This document shows positions 43,024 to 50,340 of a stretch of DNA of 64,000 nt, piece after piece (position 1 is the first letter of the stretch; every line of letters begins with the position of its first letter). This DNA comes from a virus. The DNA lies in the IMG/VR virus record IMGVR_UViG_3300012988_000016, positions 62,001-126,000 of that record, one strand, 5' to 3'. The notes beneath the pieces were generated by a model. That model was not told where the DNA came from, ran no database searches, and was given only the letters and a program-made list of their open reading frames with translations. The position numbers and the translations under genes were made by a program.

Positions 43024-43356
43024 ATGTCTCACAAGGTGACGTTTACGTCGACATTCACAAATCCGGATTTGGTCGCTTCTGCCCTGACCCTCTCCAAGTA
43101 CTCCTTCGATCGCAATGGGAACAATTTCCGCATCACAAGCGGTCCGTTCAGCAATGCTACGATCGATGCTGATACGGGAACCATCACGGGCGATTCGGAC
43201 TACAAGAATCACAAGTCCGAAGCCTTCGCTGCCTTCCGTCAAACGTACAGCGAAGCTGAATTCGTCACCAAGGCGAAGCAGACGGGCGTCGACATCGAGA
43301 GTCGTGAGGTGCTCAAGAATGGCACCATTCGCCTCCGTTGCGCTACGTTGGGCTGA
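43024..43356 (+). CDS. DUF1257 (Ycf35)-like protein
   Basis: A 110-residue protein. ATG 43024 has AAGGAAAGG upstream; longer readings into the previous gene have no support. It starts MSHKVTF, as DUF1257/Ycf35 proteins typically start MSH. It ends in the family-like pattern of a helix with Tyr, then 'GV-x-IESREVLKNGTIRLR', comparable to the family's closing DGSIRL strand. In plastids and cyanobacteria Ycf35 has no established biochemical activity. It lies before a Ycf46-type AAA ATPase, a known neighbour pair, with a strong terminator between them. Confidence 0.65.
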   Translation: MSHKVTFTSTFTNPDLVASALTLSKYSFDRNGNNFRITSGPFSNATIDADTGTITGDSDYKNHKSEAFAAFRQTYSEAEFVTKAKQTGVDIESREVLKNGTIRLRCATLG

Positions 43357-43380
43357 TCTGAGTTAGCCCAGGCACTTGCA

Positions 43381-43415
43381 AACGGGCTCTATCCTTTGAG
43401 GATGGGGCCCGTTTT
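43381..43415 (+). terminator. rho-independent terminator
   Basis: A 14-bp stem (43381-43394 with 43400-43413, including AACGGGC/GCCCGTT and ATCC/GGAT) encloses a TTTGA loop and runs into TTTT. It separates the DUF1257-like gene from the AAA ATPase gene, which has its own promoter-like element. Confidence 0.88.
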
Positions 43416-43425
43416 GCTTCCATCT

Positions 43426-43434
43426 TGGTGTAGA
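43426..43434 (+). promoter_or_regulatory. extended -10-like element before the AAA ATPase
   Basis: TGGTGTAGA ends 10 nt before ATG 43445, directly after a terminator. AGAGGA (43432-43437) overlaps it and could act as a Shine-Dalgarno if transcription begins further upstream. A member of the GGTGTA family. Confidence 0.4.
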
Positions 43435-43444
43435 GGATAGAATC

Positions 43445-45010
43445 ATGAACGAAGACCTGAAGTTCCATCTGCGATCAATCACTCGATTCATCTACTTCGT
43501 CACTGACGAAGAAGACCTCTTCATCGAAGACATGAAGAAATCGCTTGAAGACCTCAAACAGCAGACTTTCGTCTACAACAGTGCCTTTGGGTTGCAGCCG
43601 ATCAAGAATGTGACGGACGATTGGAGGCTCAGAAGCCATAATACGGACGATAAGACCGAGAACATTCAGGCGGCACTGACGAAGATCTATACTGATGATC
43701 CGATGCAGTTCCGTAACTTCTACATCATCACCGATCCAGATCGTTGGTTGAAAGAGGAGTATCTGGTCCGCCGATTCCTCAACATCGCCCACCAGCTGAC
43801 CAGTGATGACAAGAACATCAAGATCCTGATTTTCGTTGGACCCCGACTGGTGATCCCTCAGAAGCTTCGCCGATACATTGAAGTGGTGCACGACAAGGGG
43901 ATGGCTGAAGAGCAGACGACAGAGATCCTGCAGAACATCTGCACACATTTGGAAATGCCTTTGCCAGATGTACGCCCTTTCAAAGGGCTGACCAGGTACG
44001 AGATCGATGCTGCGGTGGCGCAAAGCGTGATCAAGAATCGAGTCAAAGACCCAACCAAGAAGGTCGTTTTTTCCAAGGACATTTTGGATTACAAGCGACG
44101 TCAACTTAAGAAGACAGATCTGCTAGAATACCAGGATACGACGGGATTCACGTTCGATGCTTTGGGGGGTGCGGATCGCTTCAAAGCTTGGGCCATGGAG
44201 ACCAAAGACGCTTGGACTGAAGAAGGGCAGGCGTTCGGACTTACTCCGCCGAGAGGTGTCCTGTTGGCTGGCATCTGGGGATGTGGCAAATCCCTTGCCG
44301 TCAAGGCATTGGCCAACGCCTGGGGTTTGCAGGTTGTTCGTTTGGAACTGGGCAAACTTCGTAGCAGCGGCGTGGGCGATTCAGAAGCCAATGTCTACAA
44401 GGCGTTGCATTTGATCGAAGCGGTCGCCCCCTGTGTGGTGATGATCGATGAAGCTGAGAAGTCTCTCTCTGGAGCAGCCTCATCGGCTCAAACTGATTCA
44501 GGAACCACTAGCCGCATGTTGGCTAGCCTGTCGACTTGGATTCAAGAAACCAATGCGCCAGTATGCCTGGCATTGACGGCCAATACCCTCAATGGTTTGC
44601 CGACCGAGATCATCAATCGTATGGACGAACGCTTCTTCTTCGATCTGCCAACTGAAGATGAGCGAATGGATATTCTCAAGATCCATCTGCGAAAGACCAA
44701 GCAAGACCTGAAGCGATTCAACTTCGCCATCCTGGCTGAGGCGGCCAACAACCTGGTTGGTCGAGAGATCGAACAAGCCATCAGAGCTGCTATGCGGCGT
44801 TCGTACAACCTCCAGAAGGAAAGCCTGGATCCGGAAGTCTTGTTGGATCAGTTGAAGACCAAACCTCGTTTGCTCAGGACAATGGGGGATGCGGTCAAGG
44901 AATTGCTCGATTGGGTTGGCTTCGATCCTGAGGTTGGGGAAGGCGTGCGGGCCAAGTTCGCCTCTTCTGACAGGGTTAAGATGTTTTCAGGTCGTGTCAA
45001 AAATGACTGA
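43445..45010 (+). CDS. Ycf46-type AAA+ ATPase
   Basis: A 521-residue protein. The N-terminal 200 residues form an alpha/beta domain ending before LEYQDTTGFTFDALGG. The AAA+ core follows: GLTPPRGVLLAGIWGCGKS (Walker A, near residues 263-281), then ELGKLRSSGVGDSEANVY, Walker B VAPCVVMIDEAEKSL (near 330), sensor 1 LALTANT and an arginine-finger region NRMDERFFFDLP (near 391). The 'PPRGVLL', 'GDSEANV' and 'APCV-x-x-IDE-x-EK' wording is characteristic of Ycf46. All catalytic residues look intact. Together with the DUF2997-like and DUF1257-like genes it forms a conserved but poorly understood set. The partner or substrate is unknown; the 389-residue neighbour and the VWA protein are candidates. Confidence 0.85.
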   Translation: MNEDLKFHLRSITRFIYFVTDEEDLFIEDMKKSLEDLKQQTFVYNSAFGLQPIKNVTDDWRLRSHNTDDKTENIQAALTKIYTDDPMQFRNFYIITDPDRWLKEEYLVRRFLNIAHQLTSDDKNIKILIFVGPRLVIPQKLRRYIEVVHDKGMAEEQTTEILQNICTHLEMPLPDVRPFKGLTRYEIDAAVAQSVIKNRVKDPTKKVVFSKDILDYKRRQLKKTDLLEYQDTTGFTFDALGGADRFKAWAMETKDAWTEEGQAFGLTPPRGVLLAGIWGCGKSLAVKALANAWGLQVVRLELGKLRSSGVGDSEANVYKALHLIEAVAPCVVMIDEAEKSLSGAASSAQTDSGTTSRMLASLSTWIQETNAPVCLALTANTLNGLPTEIINRMDERFFFDLPTEDERMDILKIHLRKTKQDLKRFNFAILAEAANNLVGREIEQAIRAAMRRSYNLQKESLDPEVLLDQLKTKPRLLRTMGDAVKELLDWVGFDPEVGEGVRAKFASSDRVKMFSGRVKND

Positions 45011-46172
45011 TGATCTGGCAAAGGTCGAATATGGGGGTCTGGTACAAAGACTGGACCCCCAGGTTCTCACCAAAGCAAATCCTGAACCGGTAGACTTGCT
45101 CCAAGCAAGAGCCGATATTCAGAGAGATGCCCCTTTACAACAGATCTTCAGAGACTCTGTCACTGAGCAGTGGCCAGAGGGGCGGCTGGAATCAGAAGTG
45201 ACGTCTGCCCTCAAGAAGCTTTGGCCCTCAGGAGACCCAACCGAAGCAGCTCAATATCTGGCGGACGAATATCGTCAGTTGGGTGAGGGTCTGCACCTCA
45301 TTTCCACTGAGACGGGAAAGGTTCTGATAGCCTTCAAAGAGGAAGATCTGTACCAACCTTCTATGGTGCCTCGTACAGATGGGACGATGGCTACCCCTTT
45401 GCCAAAGATTCGCCCTGACTTGATGTCCGCGTTGGTGACCTGGCAGCATGAGCGGGCTAGCGAAAAGGTTGTCCTGAGGCAATTGGCCGAAAAAGGGTGT
45501 CAGACCGAGCTGTTGCGGGAGCTGGGCGATCCCAGGCTTCTGGTGGCCTCCAGGGCAGGCCGGAAGCACATCGTCAAGTCCTTGGCTGAGCTGGCTCCAA
45601 GAAGCCTCCTAGAAGCGGCTGGTGGCTCATCCGCCGCTTTCCTGAAGTTGTTCACCCTGGTGGACCAACCTTTCTCGGAAAGTCCTGTCGGATATACGTA
45701 CATCAGAGGTTCCGCCCAAGCTACATCGGTACAGTCGATTGCCGATCTGTCTACCACCAACCTACGGCACAACCGTGTTCAGGCTCTACAAGGGGCGATC
45801 ACCCAAGGTTGGATCCGAGAGATGGCCAGGCAGTTGTCCGATTTCTCTGGTTGGATGGCGCCCGAAGAAGTGACGCTTGATGACCTGGTGTCGCTGCCAG
45901 CCAGCTTTTGGATCCTACCTCCTGATTTGGTCCGGCCATTCCGAAGCCTAGATTCCAAGATTATCGTCTTGGTGGCAGAGAACGCTCGGCCGATGGGACT
46001 GACGGGCCATTTGGGTTACCTCTATGTTCCTGAAATGTTTCAGGCCAAAGACAGGGAATTCTTTAGCCGCTGGGAATCGGTAGCTAGATTGGAATTTGAG
46101 ATGTGGGTCAAGGAAGACGCCCTCAGACCACTGAACGTGACAGGAATGTCCCATGAGGCACATTTGGTCTGA
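45003..46172 (+). CDS. unknown protein coupled to the AAA ATPase (389 aa)
   Basis: A 389-residue protein whose ATG (45003) overlaps the ATPase stop by 8 nt, so the two are translationally coupled. The sequence is mostly helical with many Leu, Ala, Glu and Arg residues (LRQLAEKGCQTELLREL, then KSLAELAPRSLLEAAGG), and a C-terminal alpha/beta part (SKIIVLVAENARPMG). No membrane span or enzyme motif is visible. The tight coupling suggests it is a partner or substrate adaptor of the Ycf46-type ATPase. Confidence 0.7.
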   Translation: MTDDLAKVEYGGLVQRLDPQVLTKANPEPVDLLQARADIQRDAPLQQIFRDSVTEQWPEGRLESEVTSALKKLWPSGDPTEAAQYLADEYRQLGEGLHLISTETGKVLIAFKEEDLYQPSMVPRTDGTMATPLPKIRPDLMSALVTWQHERASEKVVLRQLAEKGCQTELLRELGDPRLLVASRAGRKHIVKSLAELAPRSLLEAAGGSSAAFLKLFTLVDQPFSESPVGYTYIRGSAQATSVQSIADLSTTNLRHNRVQALQGAITQGWIREMARQLSDFSGWMAPEEVTLDDLVSLPASFWILPPDLVRPFRSLDSKIIVLVAENARPMGLTGHLGYLYVPEMFQAKDREFFSRWESVARLEFEMWVKEDALRPLNVTGMSHEAHLV

Positions 46173-46474
46173 TGGGCCTTTATCGAAGGATGTACGGTTC
46201 GACCATTGAGCCGGTCTTCTTGTCAAAATGTCAATTTCATGGGTCTGAGGTAAGGGATGCCCTCATCAATTTGGCCAAGGGCTCTTACTTTGTCGACGAT
46301 CAGGCAGAGAAGTTGATTCGAGAGTGGGTGGAAGAAGGCGTGGTGCAAACCCTGCAGAAAGCCCCCACTCACTCTCAAGCGGCTTTTATTGGGCTTCAGT
46401 ACTCAAACAAGACCTACAAGGAGGCTGTTTGGGGACCTGGGATAATTGAGCACTATTGGTATAAAGTCCTTTGA
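46172..46474 (+). CDS. small winged-helix-like protein
   Basis: A 100-residue protein overlapping the previous stop. After a short basic start, a helix-helix-wing arrangement is suggested by VRDALINLAKG, then AEKLIREWVEEGVVQTL and two strands. The recognition segment resembles that of the 46715-46966 product (TEALFQELVEEGAIQQS), so the two may be related DNA-binding proteins. Role unknown. Confidence 0.6.
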   Translation: MGLYRRMYGSTIEPVFLSKCQFHGSEVRDALINLAKGSYFVDDQAEKLIREWVEEGVVQTLQKAPTHSQAAFIGLQYSNKTYKEAVWGPGIIEHYWYKVL

Positions 46475-46491
46475 TTGAACCGATAAGGGTG

Positions 46492-46734
46492 ATGGCCCTT
46501 TACAGTTTGATTGTCGTGGCTCAGCGGCCTAGCGGTTTGATGGACCCCATGGTGATGCTCGACAAGGGGATGAACGTCTTCACAGCCGAGATAGCCGACT
46601 TGGACGAGTTTTTGAAACAACTCAAAGACGAAGGGGTGGAGGTTAAGACTGTCAACCGGCTCGACGATTTTGAAGCTACTGATGCTTCGGATCTTTTGCT
46701 AGGTGAGGGCTTTGATGGCGAAATCGAAATATGA
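46492..46734 (+). CDS. unknown small acidic protein
   Basis: An 80-residue protein. ATG 46492 follows ATAAGGGTG and is preferred to an in-frame TTG at 46471. One beta strand (LYSLIVVAQ) and helices (IADLDEFLKQLKDEGV) suggest a small alpha/beta fold, and the C-terminus is strongly acidic. It sits between two winged-helix-like genes. Function unknown. Confidence 0.6.
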   Translation: MALYSLIVVAQRPSGLMDPMVMLDKGMNVFTAEIADLDEFLKQLKDEGVEVKTVNRLDDFEATDASDLLLGEGFDGEIEI

Positions 46735-46966
46735 GTCATACCCGCCCCCTCCTGGGCCAAAGATTACCAAGGAGGACGCCAAAGCAGAAATACTCAAACT
46801 CTTCGGGAGGAGCGTCCGCCCTCTGTTGATCGGTACTGCGGCCATCCATCTGGGTAGCATTTGGTCTATCGATAAGACCGAGGCTCTGTTTCAAGAGCTT
46901 GTTGAAGAAGGAGCTATCCAGCAATCATCAGACGGAGAACTCTCGTTTGTACGGGTAAAGCCGTGA
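46715..46966 (+). CDS. small winged-helix-like protein
   Basis: An 83-residue protein. ATG 46715 has GAGGG 5 nt upstream. A Pro-rich N-terminus (YPPPPGPK) is followed by helices and a wing: AKAEILKLFG, TAAIHLGSIW, TEALFQELVEEGAIQQS and the strand ELSFVRVKP. It resembles the 46172-46474 product in the second helix. Probably DNA-binding, by fold only. Confidence 0.6.
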   Translation: MAKSKYESYPPPPGPKITKEDAKAEILKLFGRSVRPLLIGTAAIHLGSIWSIDKTEALFQELVEEGAIQQSSDGELSFVRVKP

Positions 46967-47130
46967 ATGACGATGACTTCAAATCAGAACCCCCTACCGA
47001 ACCTTTCAGTATGCAGTACAGAGCTGCTAGACTGATCAAGTGGTGGGCTGCCTGTACACCCGACAGTCAGAAAATAATCGAACGTATGGCTGCCAGATTG
47101 GCTAGCTTGGTCAAGCCAGACCTCAAGTGA
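46963..47130 (+). CDS. short basic/aromatic protein (55 aa)
   Basis: A 55-residue open frame with GTG start overlapping the previous stop (GTGA). The N-terminus is acidic (NDDDFKSEPP). The rest is a basic amphipathic helix pair (QYRAARLIKWWAACTPDS, then ERMAARLASLVK). It ends exactly where the macro-domain gene's promoter element begins. The tight junctions support a real gene, but the start codon and ribosome binding site are weak. Confidence 0.5.
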   Translation: MNDDDFKSEPPTEPFSMQYRAARLIKWWAACTPDSQKIIERMAARLASLVKPDLK

Positions 47131-47139
47131 TGGTGTAAT
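47131..47139 (+). promoter_or_regulatory. extended -10 element (TGGTGTAAT) of the macro-domain gene
   Basis: TGGTGTAAT ends 11 nt before ATG 47151 and immediately follows the upstream stop. The closest family member to the consensus TGnTATAAT. No Shine-Dalgarno precedes the start, so a leader of about 5 nt is predicted. Confidence 0.5.
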
Positions 47140-47150
47140 GTGACGGCATC

Positions 47151-47639
47151 ATGCCGATCACATATCTGGAAGGCGATGCCACCTGCCCACAAATAGATGG
47201 CCCTAAGATTATTGCACACGTCGTCAACAGCAGTGGCGGTTGGGGCCGCGGTTTCGTCTTAGCGGTCTCCGACAGATGGTTGGGCCCTGAGCAACGGTAC
47301 CGCAAATGGTATGCCAGCAAGAAGAATTTCAAGTTAGGCGCCGTTCAGACCCTCCAAGTTGAGCCAGACATTTGGGTCTGCAACATGTTGGCTCAAGAGG
47401 GGTATCTGACTACCAAGAAACATGGGCCGCCGCTACGGCTGCCCCGCCTCAAAGAATGTTTGGACCTGTTGAAGGAAGCTGCCATTGAGAGGCATGCTTC
47501 CGTCCATATGCCTCGTATAGGATGCGGATTAGGTGGCTCTGATTGGGATGTGGTCGGCCTGATGGTCGAACAATCTTTGGGTGAAGTGCCGGTCTATGTG
47601 TACGATCTTTATCCTCAATCTGTAGTTCGCCAAACCTGA
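47151..47639 (+). CDS. macro-domain protein (ADP-ribose binding/hydrolase)
   Basis: A 162-residue, single-domain protein. Macro-domain signatures are present: YLEGDAT at the start, KIIAHVVNSSGGWGRGF (near residues 19-35, with the conserved Asn and Gly loop), WVCNMLAQ, and MPRIGCGLGGSDWD (near 120-133, the phosphate-binding loop). This form resembles the ADP-ribose phosphatase/hydrolase branch. It may remove ADP-ribose from proteins or nucleic acids or process its derivatives, possibly against host defence; that use is inference. Transcribed from its own near-leaderless promoter. Confidence 0.88.
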   Translation: MPITYLEGDATCPQIDGPKIIAHVVNSSGGWGRGFVLAVSDRWLGPEQRYRKWYASKKNFKLGAVQTLQVEPDIWVCNMLAQEGYLTTKKHGPPLRLPRLKECLDLLKEAAIERHASVHMPRIGCGLGGSDWDVVGLMVEQSLGEVPVYVYDLYPQSVVRQT

Positions 47640-47660
47640 CATAGATTGTCCTAGCTGAGG

Positions 47661-47688
47661 TTGACTCAGATGTGCCGCACGGTGTAAG
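47661..47688 (+). promoter_or_regulatory. promoter TTGACT-N16-TGTAAG before the VWA gene
   Basis: TTGACT (47661-47666) and CGGTGTAAG (ending 47688) lie 7 nt before ATG 47696. This member of the GGTGTA family has a recognisable -35, which supports reading the motif as a -10. Transcription would start about at the ATG. Confidence 0.55.
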
Positions 47689-47695
47689 ATGGGGC

Positions 47696-50188
47696 ATGTA
47701 TGATGACGGCACTCCCTTTTGCGCTACCTGTCACTTGGTAGTCGTTGCCTGTTTGTGTGGTCATCCAAAGGAGAATTCAATGGATCCGTTTAGTTACAAA
47801 GTTTCAGACAAGCTCTTTTTGGTCCGTCAAGCGGTCGCTACCGAGAAGCCGAAGACGATCGCTGTAACGCCGCCCACCAACCACGTGATGGTGATCGACT
47901 GCTCCGGCTCAATGTACGGAGAATTGCCGAGGATTCGTGAGCAGTTGAAGAAGAAGCTCCCCAAGTTGCTCAAGGCGGAGGACACCATCAGTATCATCTG
48001 GTTCTCGGGCCGGAGAGAGTGCGGTATCTTGCTCGAAGCAGAGCCGGTCGCAAGCTTGAAGGAGCTACAGACAGTCGAAGCTGCGATTGATCGTTGGCTC
48101 CGGCCAGTCGGCTTGACGGGTTTCAAAGACCCGTTGGAGCTCGTTCCAGGCTTGACGAAGAAGATTTCAGCAGCTCGTCCTAACAGCGTGTTCTCGTTGT
48201 TCTTCATGTCGGACGGTTGCGACAATTGCTCCTCTCGCCCTGAGATCATCAAGGCTGTGGAAGCTGCTGGCCAAAGTGTGGCGTCGGCTACTTTCGTCGA
48301 GTATGGCTACTACGCTGATCGTCAATTGCTGGCTCAGATGGCAGAGAAGGCCGGTGGTTCGACCATCTTTGCTCAAGACTTCGATCAATTCGAGCCAGCC
48401 CTGGAAGCCAGCTTGCTGAAGCGAACCTCTGGCGCCCCCAAGATTGAACTGAAGATCGCAGGCGACGCAATCTGTGGTTTCGCTTTCGGCTTCTCTGGCG
48501 ATGATCTGTTGACCTTCGCAGTAGAAGGCTCGGTCATTCATGTCCCCAAGGATCAGCACGACATCTGGTATCTCTCACCCAACAGTGTAGGGACCCAGGG
48601 TGTCGATCTGTTGACCATTTCGGCCGAAGCGGTGGATCCCAATGTGACGGCTTCCTCAAATGCCGAGGTCATGCATCCAGCCTACGCCGCCATCAGCCTT
48701 TTCGCCAACCGTATGAAGTCGGATGTGGTGTTGGCGACGCTCAAGGCGTTGGGGGATGTGACGTTCATCGAGCAATTCTCGACCTGTTTTGGTAAGCAGA
48801 AATACAGCGAGTTCGTGGCCGCTACCCAAAAGGCGGCTTTTGATCGTAGCGTTCGGTTCACCAACGGCCGAGATCTGAACCGTATTCCGAAGGACGATGC
48901 CTTCACGGTGCTGGATCTGCTTCGTGTCTTGTCGAGTGATGACTCAAATCGCTTGCTACTTGAAAGTAAAGACTTTAGGTACAATCGAATCGGGCGTGGT
49001 CAGATCGATTCCAGTTCGGTCCTGACTGATGAAGAACAAGCCGAGGTGGCCCGCCTGACGGCTGAAATGGCCAAGACCAAAGACAGCAATAAGGTGAAGG
49101 AATTCACTGCAAAGATTGCTGCCATCACGGATGCGAAGGACAAGCCCCTCAAGTTCGACGCCACCCCGATTCCGGATGGTGTCGAGATCAATGGTCTGGT
49201 CTACAACGAAGAACGTCCCAATGTGAGCGTTCGCGTCTTGCGTGGAGGTTCGGTCGACCTGAGCGACCGTTTGGCGAAAGCCGATCAGGCCGTGGCCAGC
49301 AAGATCCCGCACACCTTCCCGACCAACATTTGGCGCAACTACACCCTCATCAAGGACGGCTTGGTCAATGTCGAACGCTTGCCGGTCCGCTTGACGGCTG
49401 GTACGATCCGCACGCTCAAAGCACAAGGGATGCCGATCGAGACCATCTTGGGTGTCGATGGTGAGGATGCTGCCCAGGCTCGCATCCGTGCCGCCAAAGC
49501 GTCTGACGGTCGTGACGTCAGTGTGGTGTTCGACCTCAAGAGTCTGCCGATCATCAATCGCCAGATGATCAAAGAGGCGAGTGCTCAGGTCCTGTTCGAG
49601 AAAGAGTTCGAGCTCTGCAAAGCTCGGGCGGCTCAGAAGGTCTACAAGTGGTACTTGGAGCAAAACTTCAAGAAAGTGTCCAAGGGCCTGGCTGAACAAT
49701 ACGGCACAGAAAGTGCCGACTGGCTCAAAGAACAGGGCATCACGGACGGGGGCTTCAACCCCAAGTCGGTCCAAGCAGAGTCTGTGGACGTCTACATGGG
49801 CAAGGAACTGAAGACCAGCCTCAAGGGTCTCTCTACGATCCCCTCTGTGAACGAGGCCAAGAAGAAGATCGCGGCGGCTGGCAAGCTGACCCCCTCGGTC
49901 TCTTTGCTGGTTCCCTACATTGCTGAAGTGGACGCCTACCTGGCCAGTGCTGAGCACAAGGCTGATGAGGCGGCTTTGGAGAAGTGGCTGGGGGATCGAG
50001 CCAAGCAGGCCACTCAGAAGGTGCGAGGGCTGTTGTTCGAACTCTCCAACATCAAGTTCTCGATCATTGTCGGTCAGATCTGGCCAATTGAGTTCAAATC
50101 TTTGGACGAAAACACCCTCACCATTACGGTGGACGGAAACCAGATCGTAGGGACCTTGGAGCAACGGGAAGTAGAGATCAAGATTTGA
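47696..50188 (+). CDS. large VWA-domain protein with Cys-rich N-terminal extension
   Basis: An 830-residue reading from ATG 47696. An internal ATG at 47780 with AAAGGAG (47767-47773) 6 nt upstream would give 802 residues. Both starts look usable: the first by leaderless initiation, the second by Shine-Dalgarno. Only the long form has FCATCH...CLCGH, a possible zinc site. The VWA domain has an intact MIDAS: VIDCSGSM near residue 69, a Thr in GLTGF, and FMSDGCD. The C-terminal 450 residues are alpha/beta and helical without a known family. VWA proteins commonly pair with AAA+ ATPases (MoxR/CoxE, chelatase types). The Ycf46-type ATPase 2.7 kb upstream is an obvious candidate partner, by inference. 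Confidence 0.85.
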   Translation: MYDDGTPFCATCHLVVVACLCGHPKENSMDPFSYKVSDKLFLVRQAVATEKPKTIAVTPPTNHVMVIDCSGSMYGELPRIREQLKKKLPKLLKAEDTISIIWFSGRRECGILLEAEPVASLKELQTVEAAIDRWLRPVGLTGFKDPLELVPGLTKKISAARPNSVFSLFFMSDGCDNCSSRPEIIKAVEAAGQSVASATFVEYGYYADRQLLAQMAEKAGGSTIFAQDFDQFEPALEASLLKRTSGAPKIELKIAGDAICGFAFGFSGDDLLTFAVEGSVIHVPKDQHDIWYLSPNSVGTQGVDLLTISAEAVDPNVTASSNAEVMHPAYAAISLFANRMKSDVVLATLKALGDVTFIEQFSTCFGKQKYSEFVAATQKAAFDRSVRFTNGRDLNRIPKDDAFTVLDLLRVLSSDDSNRLLLESKDFRYNRIGRGQIDSSSVLTDEEQAEVARLTAEMAKTKDSNKVKEFTAKIAAITDAKDKPLKFDATPIPDGVEINGLVYNEERPNVSVRVLRGGSVDLSDRLAKADQAVASKIPHTFPTNIWRNYTLIKDGLVNVERLPVRLTAGTIRTLKAQGMPIETILGVDGEDAAQARIRAAKASDGRDVSVVFDLKSLPIINRQMIKEASAQVLFEKEFELCKARAAQKVYKWYLEQNFKKVSKGLAEQYGTESADWLKEQGITDGGFNPKSVQAESVDVYMGKELKTSLKGLSTIPSVNEAKKKIAAAGKLTPSVSLLVPYIAEVDAYLASAEHKADEAALEKWLGDRAKQATQKVRGLLFELSNIKFSIIVGQIWPIEFKSLDENTLTITVDGNQIVGTLEQREVEIKI
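47767..47773 (+). promoter_or_regulatory. strong internal ribosome binding site in the VWA gene
   Basis: AAAGGAG sits 6 nt before the in-frame ATG 47780. It is the best Shine-Dalgarno in this region and probably drives the short form of the VWA protein. Confidence 0.65.
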
Positions 50189-50213
50189 TCCTGCCCCTGC
50201 TCTGAGGGTCATG

Positions 50214-50248
50214 GGCCCTCTCTCAACTAGGTTGGGGGAGGGCCTTTT
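50214..50248 (+). terminator. rho-independent terminator after the VWA gene
   Basis: A 14-bp stem (50214-50227 with 50231-50244, including GGCCCTC/GAGGGCC) with a 3-nt loop is followed by TTTTGCTTTT. It closes the AAA/VWA transcription block. Confidence 0.9.
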
Positions 50249-50269
50249 GCTTTTCTACTTATCAGATCC

Positions 50270-50288
50270 TCCCTAGTGGTTCTAGGGA
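50270..50288 (+). promoter_or_regulatory. inverted repeat TCCCTAG-N5-CTAGGGA, possible operator
   Basis: A perfect 7-bp inverted repeat with a 5-nt spacer lies about 50 nt before ATG 50341, in the gap after the terminator. CTAGGG also occurs close to the starts at 53300, 54077, 57476 and 58317, so it may be a protein binding site. Confidence 0.35.
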
Positions 50289-50340
50289 TAGTCCAGAGCC
50301 AGCCCGCACAACAAACCCGGGCAAACGATTGGAAAATACA

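Noticed and set aside
46967-47035. ATG-started 22-codon frame after the winged-helix gene
   Set aside because: The overlapping GTG-started frame of 55 codons fills the whole gap to the next promoter and is more likely.
48956-50212. 418-residue leftward open frame opposite the VWA gene
   Set aside because: It mirrors a clearly real gene (intact MIDAS and ribosome binding site), has no own ribosome binding site or recognisable motifs and is an effect of codon use on the complementary strand.
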